Origin: an uncultured Collinsella sp.
Lineage (GTDB): Bacteria; Actinomycetota; Coriobacteriia; Coriobacteriales; Coriobacteriaceae
NCBI GenBank assembly: GCA_902491345.1
Contig: CABUHI010000007.1
Coordinates: 33,551-97,550, forward strand
Direction: 5' to 3'
DNA length: 64,000 nucleotides
A program made the position numbers and the translations under genes. Positions 7,586 to 15,510 of this stretch are shown here, one piece after another. Numbering within the stretch: position 1 is the first letter of the stretch; the number at the start of each line of letters is the position of its first letter. Below the pieces are notes generated by a model that was not told the origin of the DNA, did not search any database, and saw nothing but the letters and a program-made list of their open reading frames with translations.

Positions 7586-8893
7586 ATGACGGAGTCCTCT
7601 CAGCATACGTCTAAGCCCCAGGTCGAGGTTGAGGCCTCGGGCGGAGATGACAATAAGAGCGCACGCCGCGGCGCCATCTTTATCGGCGTCGTGCTGGTGG
7701 GTTATATCGTCTATCTGGTGGTAACCGGGCAGATGGGGCAGTTCTGGGCCGCTATGTCGAGCGTCCAGGCGTCATGGCTCGTTGTCGCGTGTCTTTGCAT
7801 GTTCATGTACCTGTTCTTTGGCATTGTGGCCTATGCGATCGCTGTCTGGCTCGATCCCAATTCGCCCGTCGGTATTCGCGACCTCATTTCGGTCGAGGCG
7901 AGTGGCATCTTCTTTGGCAATCTGACGCCCATGATGATGGGCTCGACTCCCGCCCAGATCTATCGCCTGACCAAGGCCGGCCAAAACGTGGGCGAGGCCG
8001 GCGCCACGCAATTCACGCGTTTTATCGTGTATCAGTTTGGCCTGGTCGCCTGGGGCGCTATCCTGCTGCTCGCCCGTATGCCGTTTTTTGCCGAGCGCTA
8101 TGGCGACATGACGCTGTTGTGCGTCTTTAGCTTTGGTGGACACTGCTGCATCTTGCTTGGCATCTTCGCCGTCGCTCTCATGCCTAAGACCGTCACGCGC
8201 GTCGCCCATTGCATCATCAATTGGCTCGAGCGCATTGGTGTCTCGGCCACTAAGATCGAGGGCTGGCGCACGTTTGTCGATGGCGAGATCTACTCCTTCT
8301 CCGAGAAGTTCAAGCTTTCGGCCGGACATTTTTCTTCCATGCTGCTCACCGTGTTTATCACCATGCTGCAGCTCGCGTTTTTCTATCTGGTGCCGTATTT
8401 CCTGATGCTTGCCTTTGGCCACCACGAGGTTGACTTTTTCTCGGTCATGGCCGCGAGCGCCTTTGTCCAGCTGCTGAGCTCTGCGGTTCCCTTGCCCGGT
8501 GGAACTGGTGGCGCTGAGGGCGGCTTTGCATTGTTCTTGGGTCATTTCTTTGGGTCGGCTTCGACCGCCGGCTATCTGCTGTGGCGCCTCATTACGTTTA
8601 TTGCGCCGACCATTTTGGCTGCGCCCCTGCTGGGACTTAAGAGCGCCCACAACGAGAGCATCCATGCGCGCTGGGATCGTGTGATGTGCAAGCTCGGCCG
8701 CACGCCTCAGACGCCCTCTGCGCCCACTAAGCCTCACCCCACGAATGCTGTTACCGTTGATCCCAAGAAGCGCGCTCAGAAGGCTTCTGGGACCGCTAAG
8801 GCGCCTCATAAAGCCTATGTGCGCCAGACAGGCGATGGTATTCGCGTATCTCCGTCGGCACTCAATAAGAAGAAGCATCCCAAGTCGCAGTAG
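7586..8893 (+). CDS. Flippase-like integral membrane protein (LPG synthase TM-domain / UPF0104 family)
   Basis: About 435 residues with a Ser/Glu-rich cytoplasmic start and roughly eight hydrophobic segments, ending in a basic Pro/Lys-rich tail of about 80 residues. The motif PLPGGTGGAEGGF near the sixth segment is the signature of the YbhN/AglD/MprF-N flippase-like family, which moves or makes lipid-linked molecules. ATG 7586 follows AAGGAG by four bases; an upstream in-frame TTG at 7520 lacks this site. The lipid substrate is unknown. Confidence 0.8.
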   Translation: MTESSQHTSKPQVEVEASGGDDNKSARRGAIFIGVVLVGYIVYLVVTGQMGQFWAAMSSVQASWLVVACLCMFMYLFFGIVAYAIAVWLDPNSPVGIRDLISVEASGIFFGNLTPMMMGSTPAQIYRLTKAGQNVGEAGATQFTRFIVYQFGLVAWGAILLLARMPFFAERYGDMTLLCVFSFGGHCCILLGIFAVALMPKTVTRVAHCIINWLERIGVSATKIEGWRTFVDGEIYSFSEKFKLSAGHFSSMLLTVFITMLQLAFFYLVPYFLMLAFGHHEVDFFSVMAASAFVQLLSSAVPLPGGTGGAEGGFALFLGHFFGSASTAGYLLWRLITFIAPTILAAPLLGLKSAHNESIHARWDRVMCKLGRTPQTPSAPTKPHPTNAVTVDPKKRAQKASGTAKAPHKAYVRQTGDGIRVSPSALNKKKHPKSQ

Positions 8894-8942
8894 GGCAGTC
8901 GTGCGTTCTTCATGATGCGGGGCATATTTGTGCTGTATGGGG

Positions 8943-8966
8943 GATAATCCTCTTACGTAGATTATC
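8943..8966. promoter_or_regulatory. Inverted repeat, candidate operator of the TetR gene
   Basis: GATAATC (8943-8949), ten bases, GATTATC (8960-8966). Dyad about 45 bases before the TetR start, a usual place for self-regulation. Inferred from position and symmetry. Confidence 0.4.
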
Positions 8967-9009
8967 TCTCATCTGTTGATGAATGCTCGCATATCGAAGG
9001 GACACGCCC

Positions 9010-9621
9010 ATGGCAACCAGCAAACCGCGTCTTGATCGCCGCATCGTTCGCAGCCGTAATGCCATCCTTTCGGCTTTCGAGCGCCTGCTCATGGAAAAGC
9101 CGCTGGCAGACATTACGGTGAGTGCCATCGCGCGCGAGGCCAATGTCGACCGCAAGACCTTTTACGTTCACTTTGGTACGGTTGACGGCCTGCTCGATGC
9201 CATTGCCGTCGATGTGGTGGAGATGATTGTCGACTCGGTCGAGAAAACGCTTGCTTCCATGGACGGTGACACTAACGAGCGCGCTCTTGGCGCGGCGGCG
9301 ACCTTCTTTAAAACCGTTAACGAGGCACTGTGCAACAACTTGGTGCTCAATCGTCAGCTGATCGAGAATATTCCGCTCGATGATTTCATGGCTCGTCTTC
9401 GTGCGCCGCTCGAGCACGAGATTGCCGAGCGCGATCTGCTGCCCCAAGGTCTCAAGGACGAGATGTTCGACTACTATCTGGCGTTTTTGCTGTCGGGTAT
9501 TATCGGTATCTATCGCACGTGGGCACTGTCTGACGGATCGGTTCCTATCGAGCGCGTCTCGGAGGTTGCTAATAATCTGACGTTGAGCGGCCTTTCGAGT
9601 TTGGAATCTCGTTTCGAATAG
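9010..9621 (+). CDS. TetR/AcrR-family transcriptional regulator
   Basis: 203 residues. The N-terminal helix-turn-helix reads ITVSAIAREANVDRKTFYVHF, cut here to the usual TetR pattern of residues 35-55, and is followed by an all-helical ligand and dimer domain of the type common in Firmicutes and Actinobacteria. ATG 9010 follows GAAGGG by eight bases; ATG 8983 would add nine residues. A dyad at 8943-8966 may be its operator. The flippase-like gene upstream is a possible target, but this is only positional. Confidence 0.8.
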   Translation: MATSKPRLDRRIVRSRNAILSAFERLLMEKPLADITVSAIAREANVDRKTFYVHFGTVDGLLDAIAVDVVEMIVDSVEKTLASMDGDTNERALGAAATFFKTVNEALCNNLVLNRQLIENIPLDDFMARLRAPLEHEIAERDLLPQGLKDEMFDYYLAFLLSGIIGIYRTWALSDGSVPIERVSEVANNLTLSGLSSLESRFE

Positions 9622-9640
9622 CGCTTGCGCCTTACCTCCC

Positions 9641-9686
9641 CTGAGTTGCGGTGAAATAGGGTCTGAATAGGTCTTTTAACTACCTA
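9641..9686. repeat. Half copy of palindromic element family 1 at the cobalamin island edge
   Basis: The left arm CTGAGTTGCGGTGAAATAGG continues into a loop-like segment, but no right arm follows. Its last bases contain the stop codon (TAG read on the minus strand, 9684-9686) of the adjacent ABC ATPase gene. GC-rich cobalamin sequence begins directly after it. Confidence 0.8.
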
Positions 9687-11030
9687 AAGGGGGTGCGGAC
9701 GATTTCTTGGACCGCGCCTAGGCGTATCCAATTGGGAATCCTCCGATGCGCCTTCGCACGCTCGCATGACCTCGATACCATGCGAGCGTGCGAACTCGAC
9801 GAGCTCTGCGTTGCGGGCGTTTATGGTGCCGAAGGCGGCGGGGCACACAATAAGGCGCGCACAGTGGACGAGGAGCTCTTTGGCGCGGGCTATGGTTTTA
9901 TCCCCGATCGGCTCGAAGGCGCGCTCGGCCACGCATTCCGTCGCCAGGTCGCGCGCGAGCTCGCAGTCGATGTCCCCTTCGTGCAGAACGCCCGCGTAGA
10001 ACGCCTTGCCCTGCCGGATGAGCTGGCGAAACACAGCCGACCCCGTACCTGCGCCGGCGATGACGAACGTGTGCGCATCACCGTGTGGGCGCCCAATTTC
10101 CACGCTGCCGAAGCGCTCGTTGAAGGTGCCATGCTGAAGGCCGTAGAGCTCGCCAATTGTCTCGCGCGTGAATATGTCCTCGGGTGCGCCGGCGCGGAAG
10201 ACCCGGCCGTCCTTCACGCAAATCACCTTGTCGGCGCTTTTCTGCGCGAGCTCGAGTTCGTGGATGGACATGATGACAGCCACATTCCGCGATTTCGCAA
10301 GGTGGCGAAGTATTCGCAGCAGGTCGATCTGGTAGCGGATATCGAGATACGACGTGGGCTCGTCGAGCACGAGCGCACGCGGATCCTGCGCGATGGCGCG
10401 TGCGAGCATGACGCGCTGGCGTTGCCCATCGCTTATCTGCATGAAGTCGCGCTCGGCCAGCTCTTCCACATGTGCGGTTTTCATGGCCTCGTCGACCCGA
10501 CTATGGTCGTCGGGCGAGAGTGTGCCCATTCGCCCGGTGTAGGGATGTCTTCCCGCCTCTACGATATCGCGGCAGGTGAGGAGCTCGGTCCGGGGGCGAT
10601 CTGTCAGCATAACGGCAAGGTTCCTTGCGAACTCCGCCGTCTTCCATCGGGAAATCTCCCGTCCGTCGAGCTCGACCGCGCCGGCAAGCGGTGCAAGATG
10701 GCGTGTGATGGTTTTCAAGATGGTCGACTTGCCCGAGCCGTTCGGCCCGATGAGCGCCACGACGTCGCCCGCGCGAACCTCCAGATCGACACCTTTGACT
10801 ACGACCTTCTTGTCGTAGCCCGCCGACAGGTCGCTTATGCGGAAAAGCGGCGCTCCGTCAGCCTGCGTTTCGACCGGGGTTTCGAGGTTCGACTCCGCTC
10901 GGAGGAGGCGTTCCGCGCGCAGTTCCGCACGAGCCGAAAGTGCCTTCTGGCGCTTTCGTGCGAGCTCAGGACTGTCTAAGCATGGAATGTTCCTTCCGAG
11001 CGTTTTGGGCCGCGGCACGAATTCCCCCAT
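9684..11030 (-). CDS. btuD: Cobalamin-type ABC transporter ATP-binding protein with C-terminal extension domain
   Basis: 448 residues. The ABC domain (from about residue 62) has Walker A GPNGSGKST, signature ISDGQRQR (LSGGQ variant) and Walker B ALVLDEPTSYLD. An additional C-terminal region of about 150 residues looks like a nucleotide-binding fold; its role is unknown. ATG 11030 directly follows the permease stop with GGTGAGG just upstream. No ATG, GTG or TTG occurs between residue 6 and the ABC domain, so residues 18-37, encoded by a family 2 palindrome, appear to be translated. The C-terminus ends in a half repeat and may be altered. Confidence 0.88.
   Translation of the reverse strand: MGEFVPRPKTLGRNIPCLDSPELARKRQKALSARAELRAERLLRAESNLETPVETQADGAPLFRISDLSAGYDKKVVVKGVDLEVRAGDVVALIGPNGSGKSTILKTITRHLAPLAGAVELDGREISRWKTAEFARNLAVMLTDRPRTELLTCRDIVEAGRHPYTGRMGTLSPDDHSRVDEAMKTAHVEELAERDFMQISDGQRQRVMLARAIAQDPRALVLDEPTSYLDIRYQIDLLRILRHLAKSRNVAVIMSIHELELAQKSADKVICVKDGRVFRAGAPEDIFTRETIGELYGLQHGTFNERFGSVEIGRPHGDAHTFVIAGAGTGSAVFRQLIRQGKAFYAGVLHEGDIDCELARDLATECVAERAFEPIGDKTIARAKELLVHCARLIVCPAAFGTINARNAELVEFARSHGIEVMRACEGASEDSQLDTPRRGPRNRPHPL
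10921..10975. repeat. Family 2 palindrome core, copy C, inside the btuD-like reading frame
   Basis: AGTTCCGCACGAGCCGAAAG and its complementary half CTTTCGTGCGAGCTCAGGAC match the cores at 1070 and 39265. The outer flanks pair only weakly, mostly with G-T wobbles. On the minus strand it is translated without a stop as about 20 residues of the ATPase N-terminus. Confidence 0.8.
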
Positions 11031-12071
11031 CTACCTCACCCGTTTCTTCAACATGAGCGCGATAACCACCGGCGCGCCGAAGATGGCGGTGACGGCGCTG
11101 ATGGAAAGCTCGACGGGAGAGAACAGCGTGCGCGCGATCAAATCGCAGCCCGCGCAGAAGATGGCGCCTCCCAAGAAGCACGCAGGAATCACGCGGATGG
11201 GCTTCGACGACTTCAGCGCCGACTTCACGAGATGCGGAACCGCGATGCCTACGAACGACACCGGACCAGCGAACGCGGTCACGCAGGCGGAGAGAATGCT
11301 CGCTAGAAGGACGAGCACCACGCGAAAGCGTGCGACGTTCACGCCGACGCTTTTCGCGTAGGCTTCTCCCAGCTGGAAGGCGGAAAGGGGCTTCGATATC
11401 GCGAATACGCATGCGCTCACGGTGATCACCACGACCGCGATGACCGCGACGTCGTCCCAGCTCGAACCCGAGAAGCTACCCAAAGACCAGTTGTGCAGGT
11501 TCACGATGGACTGGTCGTCGGCGAAGGCGATGAGGAAGTTCGTCGCCGCCGAGCAGATGTATCCCACCATGACGCCCGCCACGATGAGCATGGCCATGGA
11601 ACTTATGCGCCGTGCGATGAGGAGCACGAAGCCGATGGTGATAAGCGAGCCCAGAAACGCTGCGGCCACCATGGCCGGCGAGGACATGGCCTGGTTCGCG
11701 CCCAGAAGTACGATCATCGTAAGCGCGACGACGAACTTTGCGCCCGAGGAGACGCCCAAGATGAACGGGTCGGCGATGGGGTTGTTGAAAAACGTCTGCA
11801 GCAGGAACCCGGAGAGCGAAAGTGCCCCGCCGAGAAGCACGGCTGAAAGCACGCGCGGCAGGCGAATCTCCCAGATGATCTGGCTTTCCATGGAATTGGC
11901 CGCGCCGCCCGAAAGGATGCCGGGGATGTGGTCTGCGGGTACGAGCACGCTCCCGATGCACAGGTTGGTCCCGACGAGCACGATGAGGGCAACAGCGAGC
12001 AGCGCCGTCACGACGCGACACCGCGCGGCGCGCCCCGATTCGTCGTATGCCATGGAAAGTCGGCTTCTCAT
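11031..12071 (-). CDS. btuC: FecCD-family ABC transporter permease (cobalamin/metallophore importer)
   Basis: 346 residues with about nine or ten hydrophobic segments. It carries hallmarks of the BtuC/FecCD family: RLPRVLSAVLLGGALSLSG near the N-terminus, NNPIADPFILGVSSGA, and GPVSFVGIAVPH with its flanking Arg/Lys coupling region. Forms the membrane channel for the ATPase at 9684 and the lipoprotein at 12076. It follows that lipoprotein by four bases and touches the ATPase start. Start ATG 12071 has only a weak ribosome site, so translational coupling is likely. Confidence 0.93.
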   Translation of the reverse strand: MRSRLSMAYDESGRAARCRVVTALLAVALIVLVGTNLCIGSVLVPADHIPGILSGGAANSMESQIIWEIRLPRVLSAVLLGGALSLSGFLLQTFFNNPIADPFILGVSSGAKFVVALTMIVLLGANQAMSSPAMVAAAFLGSLITIGFVLLIARRISSMAMLIVAGVMVGYICSAATNFLIAFADDQSIVNLHNWSLGSFSGSSWDDVAVIAVVVITVSACVFAISKPLSAFQLGEAYAKSVGVNVARFRVVLVLLASILSACVTAFAGPVSFVGIAVPHLVKSALKSSKPIRVIPACFLGGAIFCAGCDLIARTLFSPVELSISAVTAIFGAPVVIALMLKKRVR

Positions 12072-12075
12072 GGTG

Positions 12076-13647
12076 CTAGCCGAGCTTCCTCAGATAATGG
12101 AAGTCGCTCGCGTCATCGCCGGTGAACGCCCCGTGCAGCTCATCGATAATGTCGGCGGTAGAGGTCATCTGCTGGTACATGTCGGCGCTTGTGACCCAGA
12201 CGTTGCCGTTCTTCACGGCTTTGAACTGCGACAATAGCGCGTTTTTGCCTACGAAGTCGTTCAAGGTGGCAACCGATTCGTCGATGGTGCCGTTGTAGAC
12301 GATGATGTCGGCATCCTTTGCCGTCGCGTAGAAGCGCTCCATTTCGAGCGTTACTGACGAACCTGACGTCGACGCCGTCTGCGCGTCATCGAGCGCGTAT
12401 TTGCCGCCTGCAAGCTCGATCATCTGCGCCACGTAGTCGCCCCTCCGCCGCGTGACGGCGGCCCCGTTCGAGTTGATGTAGAAATACGCCACGGTTTTAC
12501 CTGACGACGCCAGCCCCGACGTTTGCTCGACGCGGGCCTTCTGCTCGTTGAACAGGTGCGTGGCCTCGTCTTCCTTGTCGAACAGGACGCCGAAAAGCTT
12601 AATCCACTCGACGCGCCCGAGTGCTTCGGGCTCGCTCGACGACTGTTCGGTGAGCACGACGAGCCCGAGCTTCTGCAGCTTTTCCTTCACATCGGGCGTG
12701 TGGTTGATCATGGTGTTCTCGATGGCGAGCGTGCAGCCCGAGGCCGATATTCGCTCGTAGTCGGGCGCGCTGTACTTGCCGCCGTAGGCGATCGCCCCAC
12801 TTTCGAGCGCACTTTTGAAGCCCGCGACCGAGCAATTGTCGGCCTTCGTGCCCGACATTAAGATATTGTCGTTCGCATCGAGCGCGTCGACTAGGCACAT
12901 CGTCGCCGACGACACGAGGTACACTTTGTCGGCGGGACGCCTTATGACCGCGATGTCGGAGCTCAACCCATCAGGTACCTTCGCATCTTGCGGCACCACG
13001 AGGAAGCGCTCTCCGTTCGAAATGCAGATAAGCCGCAGGCCGCCTTCGTACTCGTCGACAGTGAAGTGCTTGGCGTATTCAAGCTGAAGCGCCCCCGTCG
13101 GCTCCCAGCCGCAGCCCAAATCGGCGTTGTGGAAGTCGGCCGCGGCGCTTGAAGCCGTTCCCGCAGGGGAGCCGCCGCTTGCATCGTTGCCCGATTTCTC
13201 CTTCATGGTGGATGAGTCGAAGTGGAGCGTGTAGTCGATGGTATGCGGCGTCGACATGGCGACGGTCTCGGCCGACACGGCGATGTCCTCGTCGAGCGTG
13301 ACGGGTATCTCGAACGTGGAGTTGCCTCCGTCGTTTACGGGCGCGTAGTCCACGCCGTCGACGGTCATCTTGTCGTAGTTCGAACTCGACCAGGTTATGG
13401 TCGCGGTGTAGGTGTCGCCATCCTTCACAATTGTGGTGGGTGAGGCGATGCTTGCGCGCCCTGACCCGCCGGAAAGCGAGACGCTCACAGTGTATTCCTG
13501 AGAGCCCGCCGTGGCACCGGTCGCGTTTGGGCTCGCACTGCACCCCGCGAATGGAAGCGCGAGCAGAGCGACGATAACGCAGGCGATCGCGCGCGCCGCG
13601 ATGCTGCGGCGCTTCCTGTTTTCCCCCTTGGGAAGAATCGACCGCAT
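12076..13647 (-). CDS. btuF: ABC transporter substrate-binding lipoprotein, BtuF/FepB type, with extra N-terminal beta domain
   Basis: 523 residues, longer than the usual 280-350. A signal peptide ends in the lipobox LPFAGC. Residues about 48-150 form a beta-rich domain (EYTVSVSLSGG, TATITWSSSNYDKMTVDG) that resembles cell-surface metal or haem-binding modules (NEAT-like) but is not assigned with certainty. The C-terminal half is a periplasmic-binding fold of the TroA/BtuF class. Gene order with permease and ATPase, and the upstream cobalamin riboswitch, support corrinoid uptake; iron-complex uptake is the alternative. Confidence 0.8.
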   Translation of the reverse strand: MRSILPKGENRKRRSIAARAIACVIVALLALPFAGCSASPNATGATAGSQEYTVSVSLSGGSGRASIASPTTIVKDGDTYTATITWSSSNYDKMTVDGVDYAPVNDGGNSTFEIPVTLDEDIAVSAETVAMSTPHTIDYTLHFDSSTMKEKSGNDASGGSPAGTASSAAADFHNADLGCGWEPTGALQLEYAKHFTVDEYEGGLRLICISNGERFLVVPQDAKVPDGLSSDIAVIRRPADKVYLVSSATMCLVDALDANDNILMSGTKADNCSVAGFKSALESGAIAYGGKYSAPDYERISASGCTLAIENTMINHTPDVKEKLQKLGLVVLTEQSSSEPEALGRVEWIKLFGVLFDKEDEATHLFNEQKARVEQTSGLASSGKTVAYFYINSNGAAVTRRRGDYVAQMIELAGGKYALDDAQTASTSGSSVTLEMERFYATAKDADIIVYNGTIDESVATLNDFVGKNALLSQFKAVKNGNVWVTSADMYQQMTSTADIIDELHGAFTGDDASDFHYLRKLG

Positions 13648-13651
13648 GGCG

Positions 13652-14185
13652 TTACTTCAGTGCGTCGGCGCGCAGATCGACGCCGGCGGATTCGAATACG
13701 AGCGTGCGGTCGTACCACCGCTCCCTTTTAATGCTCCACGCGGCGCAGGCAGTGTCCTCGTCGAGCGCATCAACGGGCACGTCGTAGGTGTACTTGCCTT
13801 CCGCGTTTTCCACATAGGGGATGAAGTCGGCCTCGCTTGCGGCGGCAGCCTCGTCGCCCGTGCCCATGAAGAGCTTGCCGTAGCCCGTGCCGGAAAGTGT
13901 CATCACGCAGTGCATGGAGCCGTTTTCCACGATGAGCTGGGCGTCCACAATCCTGAACATGTTCGAGCTGGAATCTACGGTGATCGGATAGGTGCCGTCG
14001 GCCACCTTGTCGGCGGTGATGGGGGCAGCGCTTGCGCCCTCGGGCGCATCGGCCGCCTGTTCGGTCTTTTCCTGGGAATCGGCATCGCTTGCCTTTGCGC
14101 TGTCGATTGAATTTCCGCCGCAGCCGGCGAGCGAGAACGCGAAAAGCGCCGCCGACAGGGCGAAGGCGAGGGTTTTCTTCAACAT
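13652..14185 (-). CDS. Small surface lipoprotein with NEAT-like beta domain
   Basis: 177 residues. ATG 14185 starts a signal peptide ending in FSLAGC (lipobox), followed by a flexible Glu/Ala-rich stretch and a beta-rich domain of about 120 residues (DGTYPITVDSSSNMFRI, GYGKLFMGTGDEA). The pattern resembles NEAT-type ligand-binding domains and the N-terminal domain of the neighbouring BtuF-like protein. Four bases separate it from that gene. Probable role: capture of the transported corrinoid or metal complex at the surface. Function is inferred from context. Confidence 0.6.
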   Translation of the reverse strand: MLKKTLAFALSAALFAFSLAGCGGNSIDSAKASDADSQEKTEQAADAPEGASAAPITADKVADGTYPITVDSSSNMFRIVDAQLIVENGSMHCVMTLSGTGYGKLFMGTGDEAAAASEADFIPYVENAEGKYTYDVPVDALDEDTACAAWSIKRERWYDRTLVFESAGVDLRADALK

Positions 14186-14212
14186 GGAGGGGGTTCCTTT
14201 CAATCGCTTCGA

Positions 14213-14295
14213 CCGCCCGCGCCGTGCGGTGGGCGGGCGGAATGCGAATGCAACGGGCATGCGCCTTCAGTCGGGGAAGGCGCATGCCCGTTGCA
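14213..14295 (-). terminator. Two tandem strong hairpins between the chelatase gene and the lipoprotein
   Basis: Perfect 20-base arms (14249-14268 with 14276-14295, seven-base loop), then a second stem CCGCCCGC/GCGGGCGG (14213-14220 with 14233-14240). T-tails are poor, so the hairpins may partly terminate or stabilise mRNA ends rather than fully stop transcription into the btu genes. Confidence 0.5.
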
Positions 14296-14330
14296 CGGGG
14301 ACGCGACCGGCGCCCCCGTGCGCGGCGAGT

Positions 14331-15257
14331 TTACAGCTTGGCGATGGCGTCGTCCACGTGCGAGACGTAGATGTCGTCGACCGCGACGTTCTGTCCCAGA
14401 CCCTGGAGCAGGCACGTCACTTCGAAGCCGGCGGCCACGAACTTCGCAGCCCAGCTGTCGGGGTCGGTCTCGTCTGCCATGTCGTTGTTCGCGTGGTCGC
14501 CCGCGACCACCATGAACGGCGCGAGCACGGCCTTCTTGTAGCCTGCGGCGCTCGCGGCGGCGATAACATCCTCGCAGGTCGGTTCAGCCTCGACGGTGCC
14601 GACGAAGAACTGCGTCAAGCCCTCGTTCTTAAACACTTCCTGCATCTTGGCATAGTCGGCGTTGGAATCGGCTTCGGTGCCGTGGCCCATGAGGCACAGC
14701 GCCGTCTTGCCGTCGTCGAAGGACGCCATGTTCTCCTTAATGGCTGCGGCCACCTTCTTGTAGTCGTCGTCGGAGGTGAGCAGCGGGTCGCCGAGCGAGA
14801 TTTTGTCGAACTTGTCGGCGTACTTGTCGAGCTCGTCTTTCACGTCGGTGTATTCCAGGCCACCCATGAGATGCGTCGGCTGCACGACGATTTCCTTCAC
14901 GCCGTCTTCCACGCAGCGGTCGAGCGCCTCGGTCATGTTGTCGATCGTGATGCCGTCGCGCTTCTTCAGCTTGTCGATGATGATCTGCGCGGTGAAGGCG
15001 CGGCGGATATCGTAGTCCTGCCAGTACTTCTCGCGGATAGCGTCTTCGATGGCGCCGATGGTGATGTGGCGCGAGTCGTTGTAGCTCGTGCCGAAGCTCG
15101 TGACGAGGATGACCGGCTTCACGGCCTTCTCCTTTTCACTCGATTTCTCGGAACTCGCTGAGGTGTTGGAGCAGCCCGCGAGCGCGACTCCGGCGAGCGC
15201 GACGGCTCCGGTTGCTGCGGCGCCCATGAAGCCGCGGCGTGACATCTGGTCGGACAT
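14331..15257 (-). CDS. cbiK: CbiK-type sirohydrochlorin cobaltochelatase, exported lipoprotein form
   Basis: 308 residues. The mature part matches CbiK: VILVTSFGTSYNDSR start, the metal/active-site histidines in MGHGTEAD and GDHANND, and the glutamate in EAEPTCEDV. Unlike cytoplasmic CbiK it carries a twin-arginine motif (SRRGFMG) and a lipobox (LAGC), so it should sit outside the membrane, as known for the periplasmic CbiK of Desulfovibrio. ATG 15257 follows GGAAAGGA. It is first in the riboswitch-led unit. It may insert cobalt or handle metal/tetrapyrrole uptake; no second chelatase is visible here. Confidence 0.88.
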   Translation of the reverse strand: MSDQMSRRGFMGAAATGAVALAGVALAGCSNTSASSEKSSEKEKAVKPVILVTSFGTSYNDSRHITIGAIEDAIREKYWQDYDIRRAFTAQIIIDKLKKRDGITIDNMTEALDRCVEDGVKEIVVQPTHLMGGLEYTDVKDELDKYADKFDKISLGDPLLTSDDDYKKVAAAIKENMASFDDGKTALCLMGHGTEADSNADYAKMQEVFKNEGLTQFFVGTVEAEPTCEDVIAAASAAGYKKAVLAPFMVVAGDHANNDMADETDPDSWAAKFVAAGFEVTCLLQGLGQNVAVDDIYVSHVDDAIAKL

Positions 15258-15317
15258 GGTTTTTCCTTTCCTCGGTTTGCCGGTCCCCCGGCGACAGTTG
15301 CTTGTCGGCACAAGCGA

Positions 15318-15341
15318 AAGAAAAGCGCACCCCTCGGGGTT
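15318..15341 (-). terminator. Possible riboswitch-linked terminator
   Basis: On the minus strand, ACCCC-GA-GGGGT (15329-15340) is followed by GCGCTTTTCTTTC. It lies between the riboswitch core and the chelatase start, where an expression platform would be expected. Folding was judged by eye. Confidence 0.35.
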
Positions 15342-15359
15342 CACAAGGAGCTAACGCCA

Positions 15360-15510
15360 CGGCGATGCCGTGAGGAAAAGGCGAAGCAGTCTGGCTTGGG
15401 GCGCGAGGCGGTTCGCCCGCGCGTCCTATACAGTAATGTCCCTTGCCCAGGATTCCCACCTGGTTCCCTCCGCAAGCCAGCGCGGGCTGTGCGGGCGCCG
15501 CGCCGGTCAT
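15360..15510 (-). promoter_or_regulatory. Cobalamin riboswitch (variant) upstream of cbiK and btu genes
   Basis: Reading the minus strand: GGGAACCAGGTGGGAATCC, then TGGGCAAGGGACATTACTGT and, about 60 bases later, AAGCCAGACTGCTTCGCC. These match the conserved cobalamin riboswitch core (GGGAA, GGTG-GAATCC hairpin, ACTGT) and a divergent B12 box. The usual second core motif pair looks compressed, so this may be a short class. It should shut off import and chelatase genes when cobalamin is plentiful. Confidence 0.75.

Noticed and set aside
9010..9621. TetR gene as regulator of the cobalamin island
   Set aside because: It lies outside the repeat boundary, and a cobalamin riboswitch already explains control of the nearest island unit; no matching dyad was seen in the island leader.
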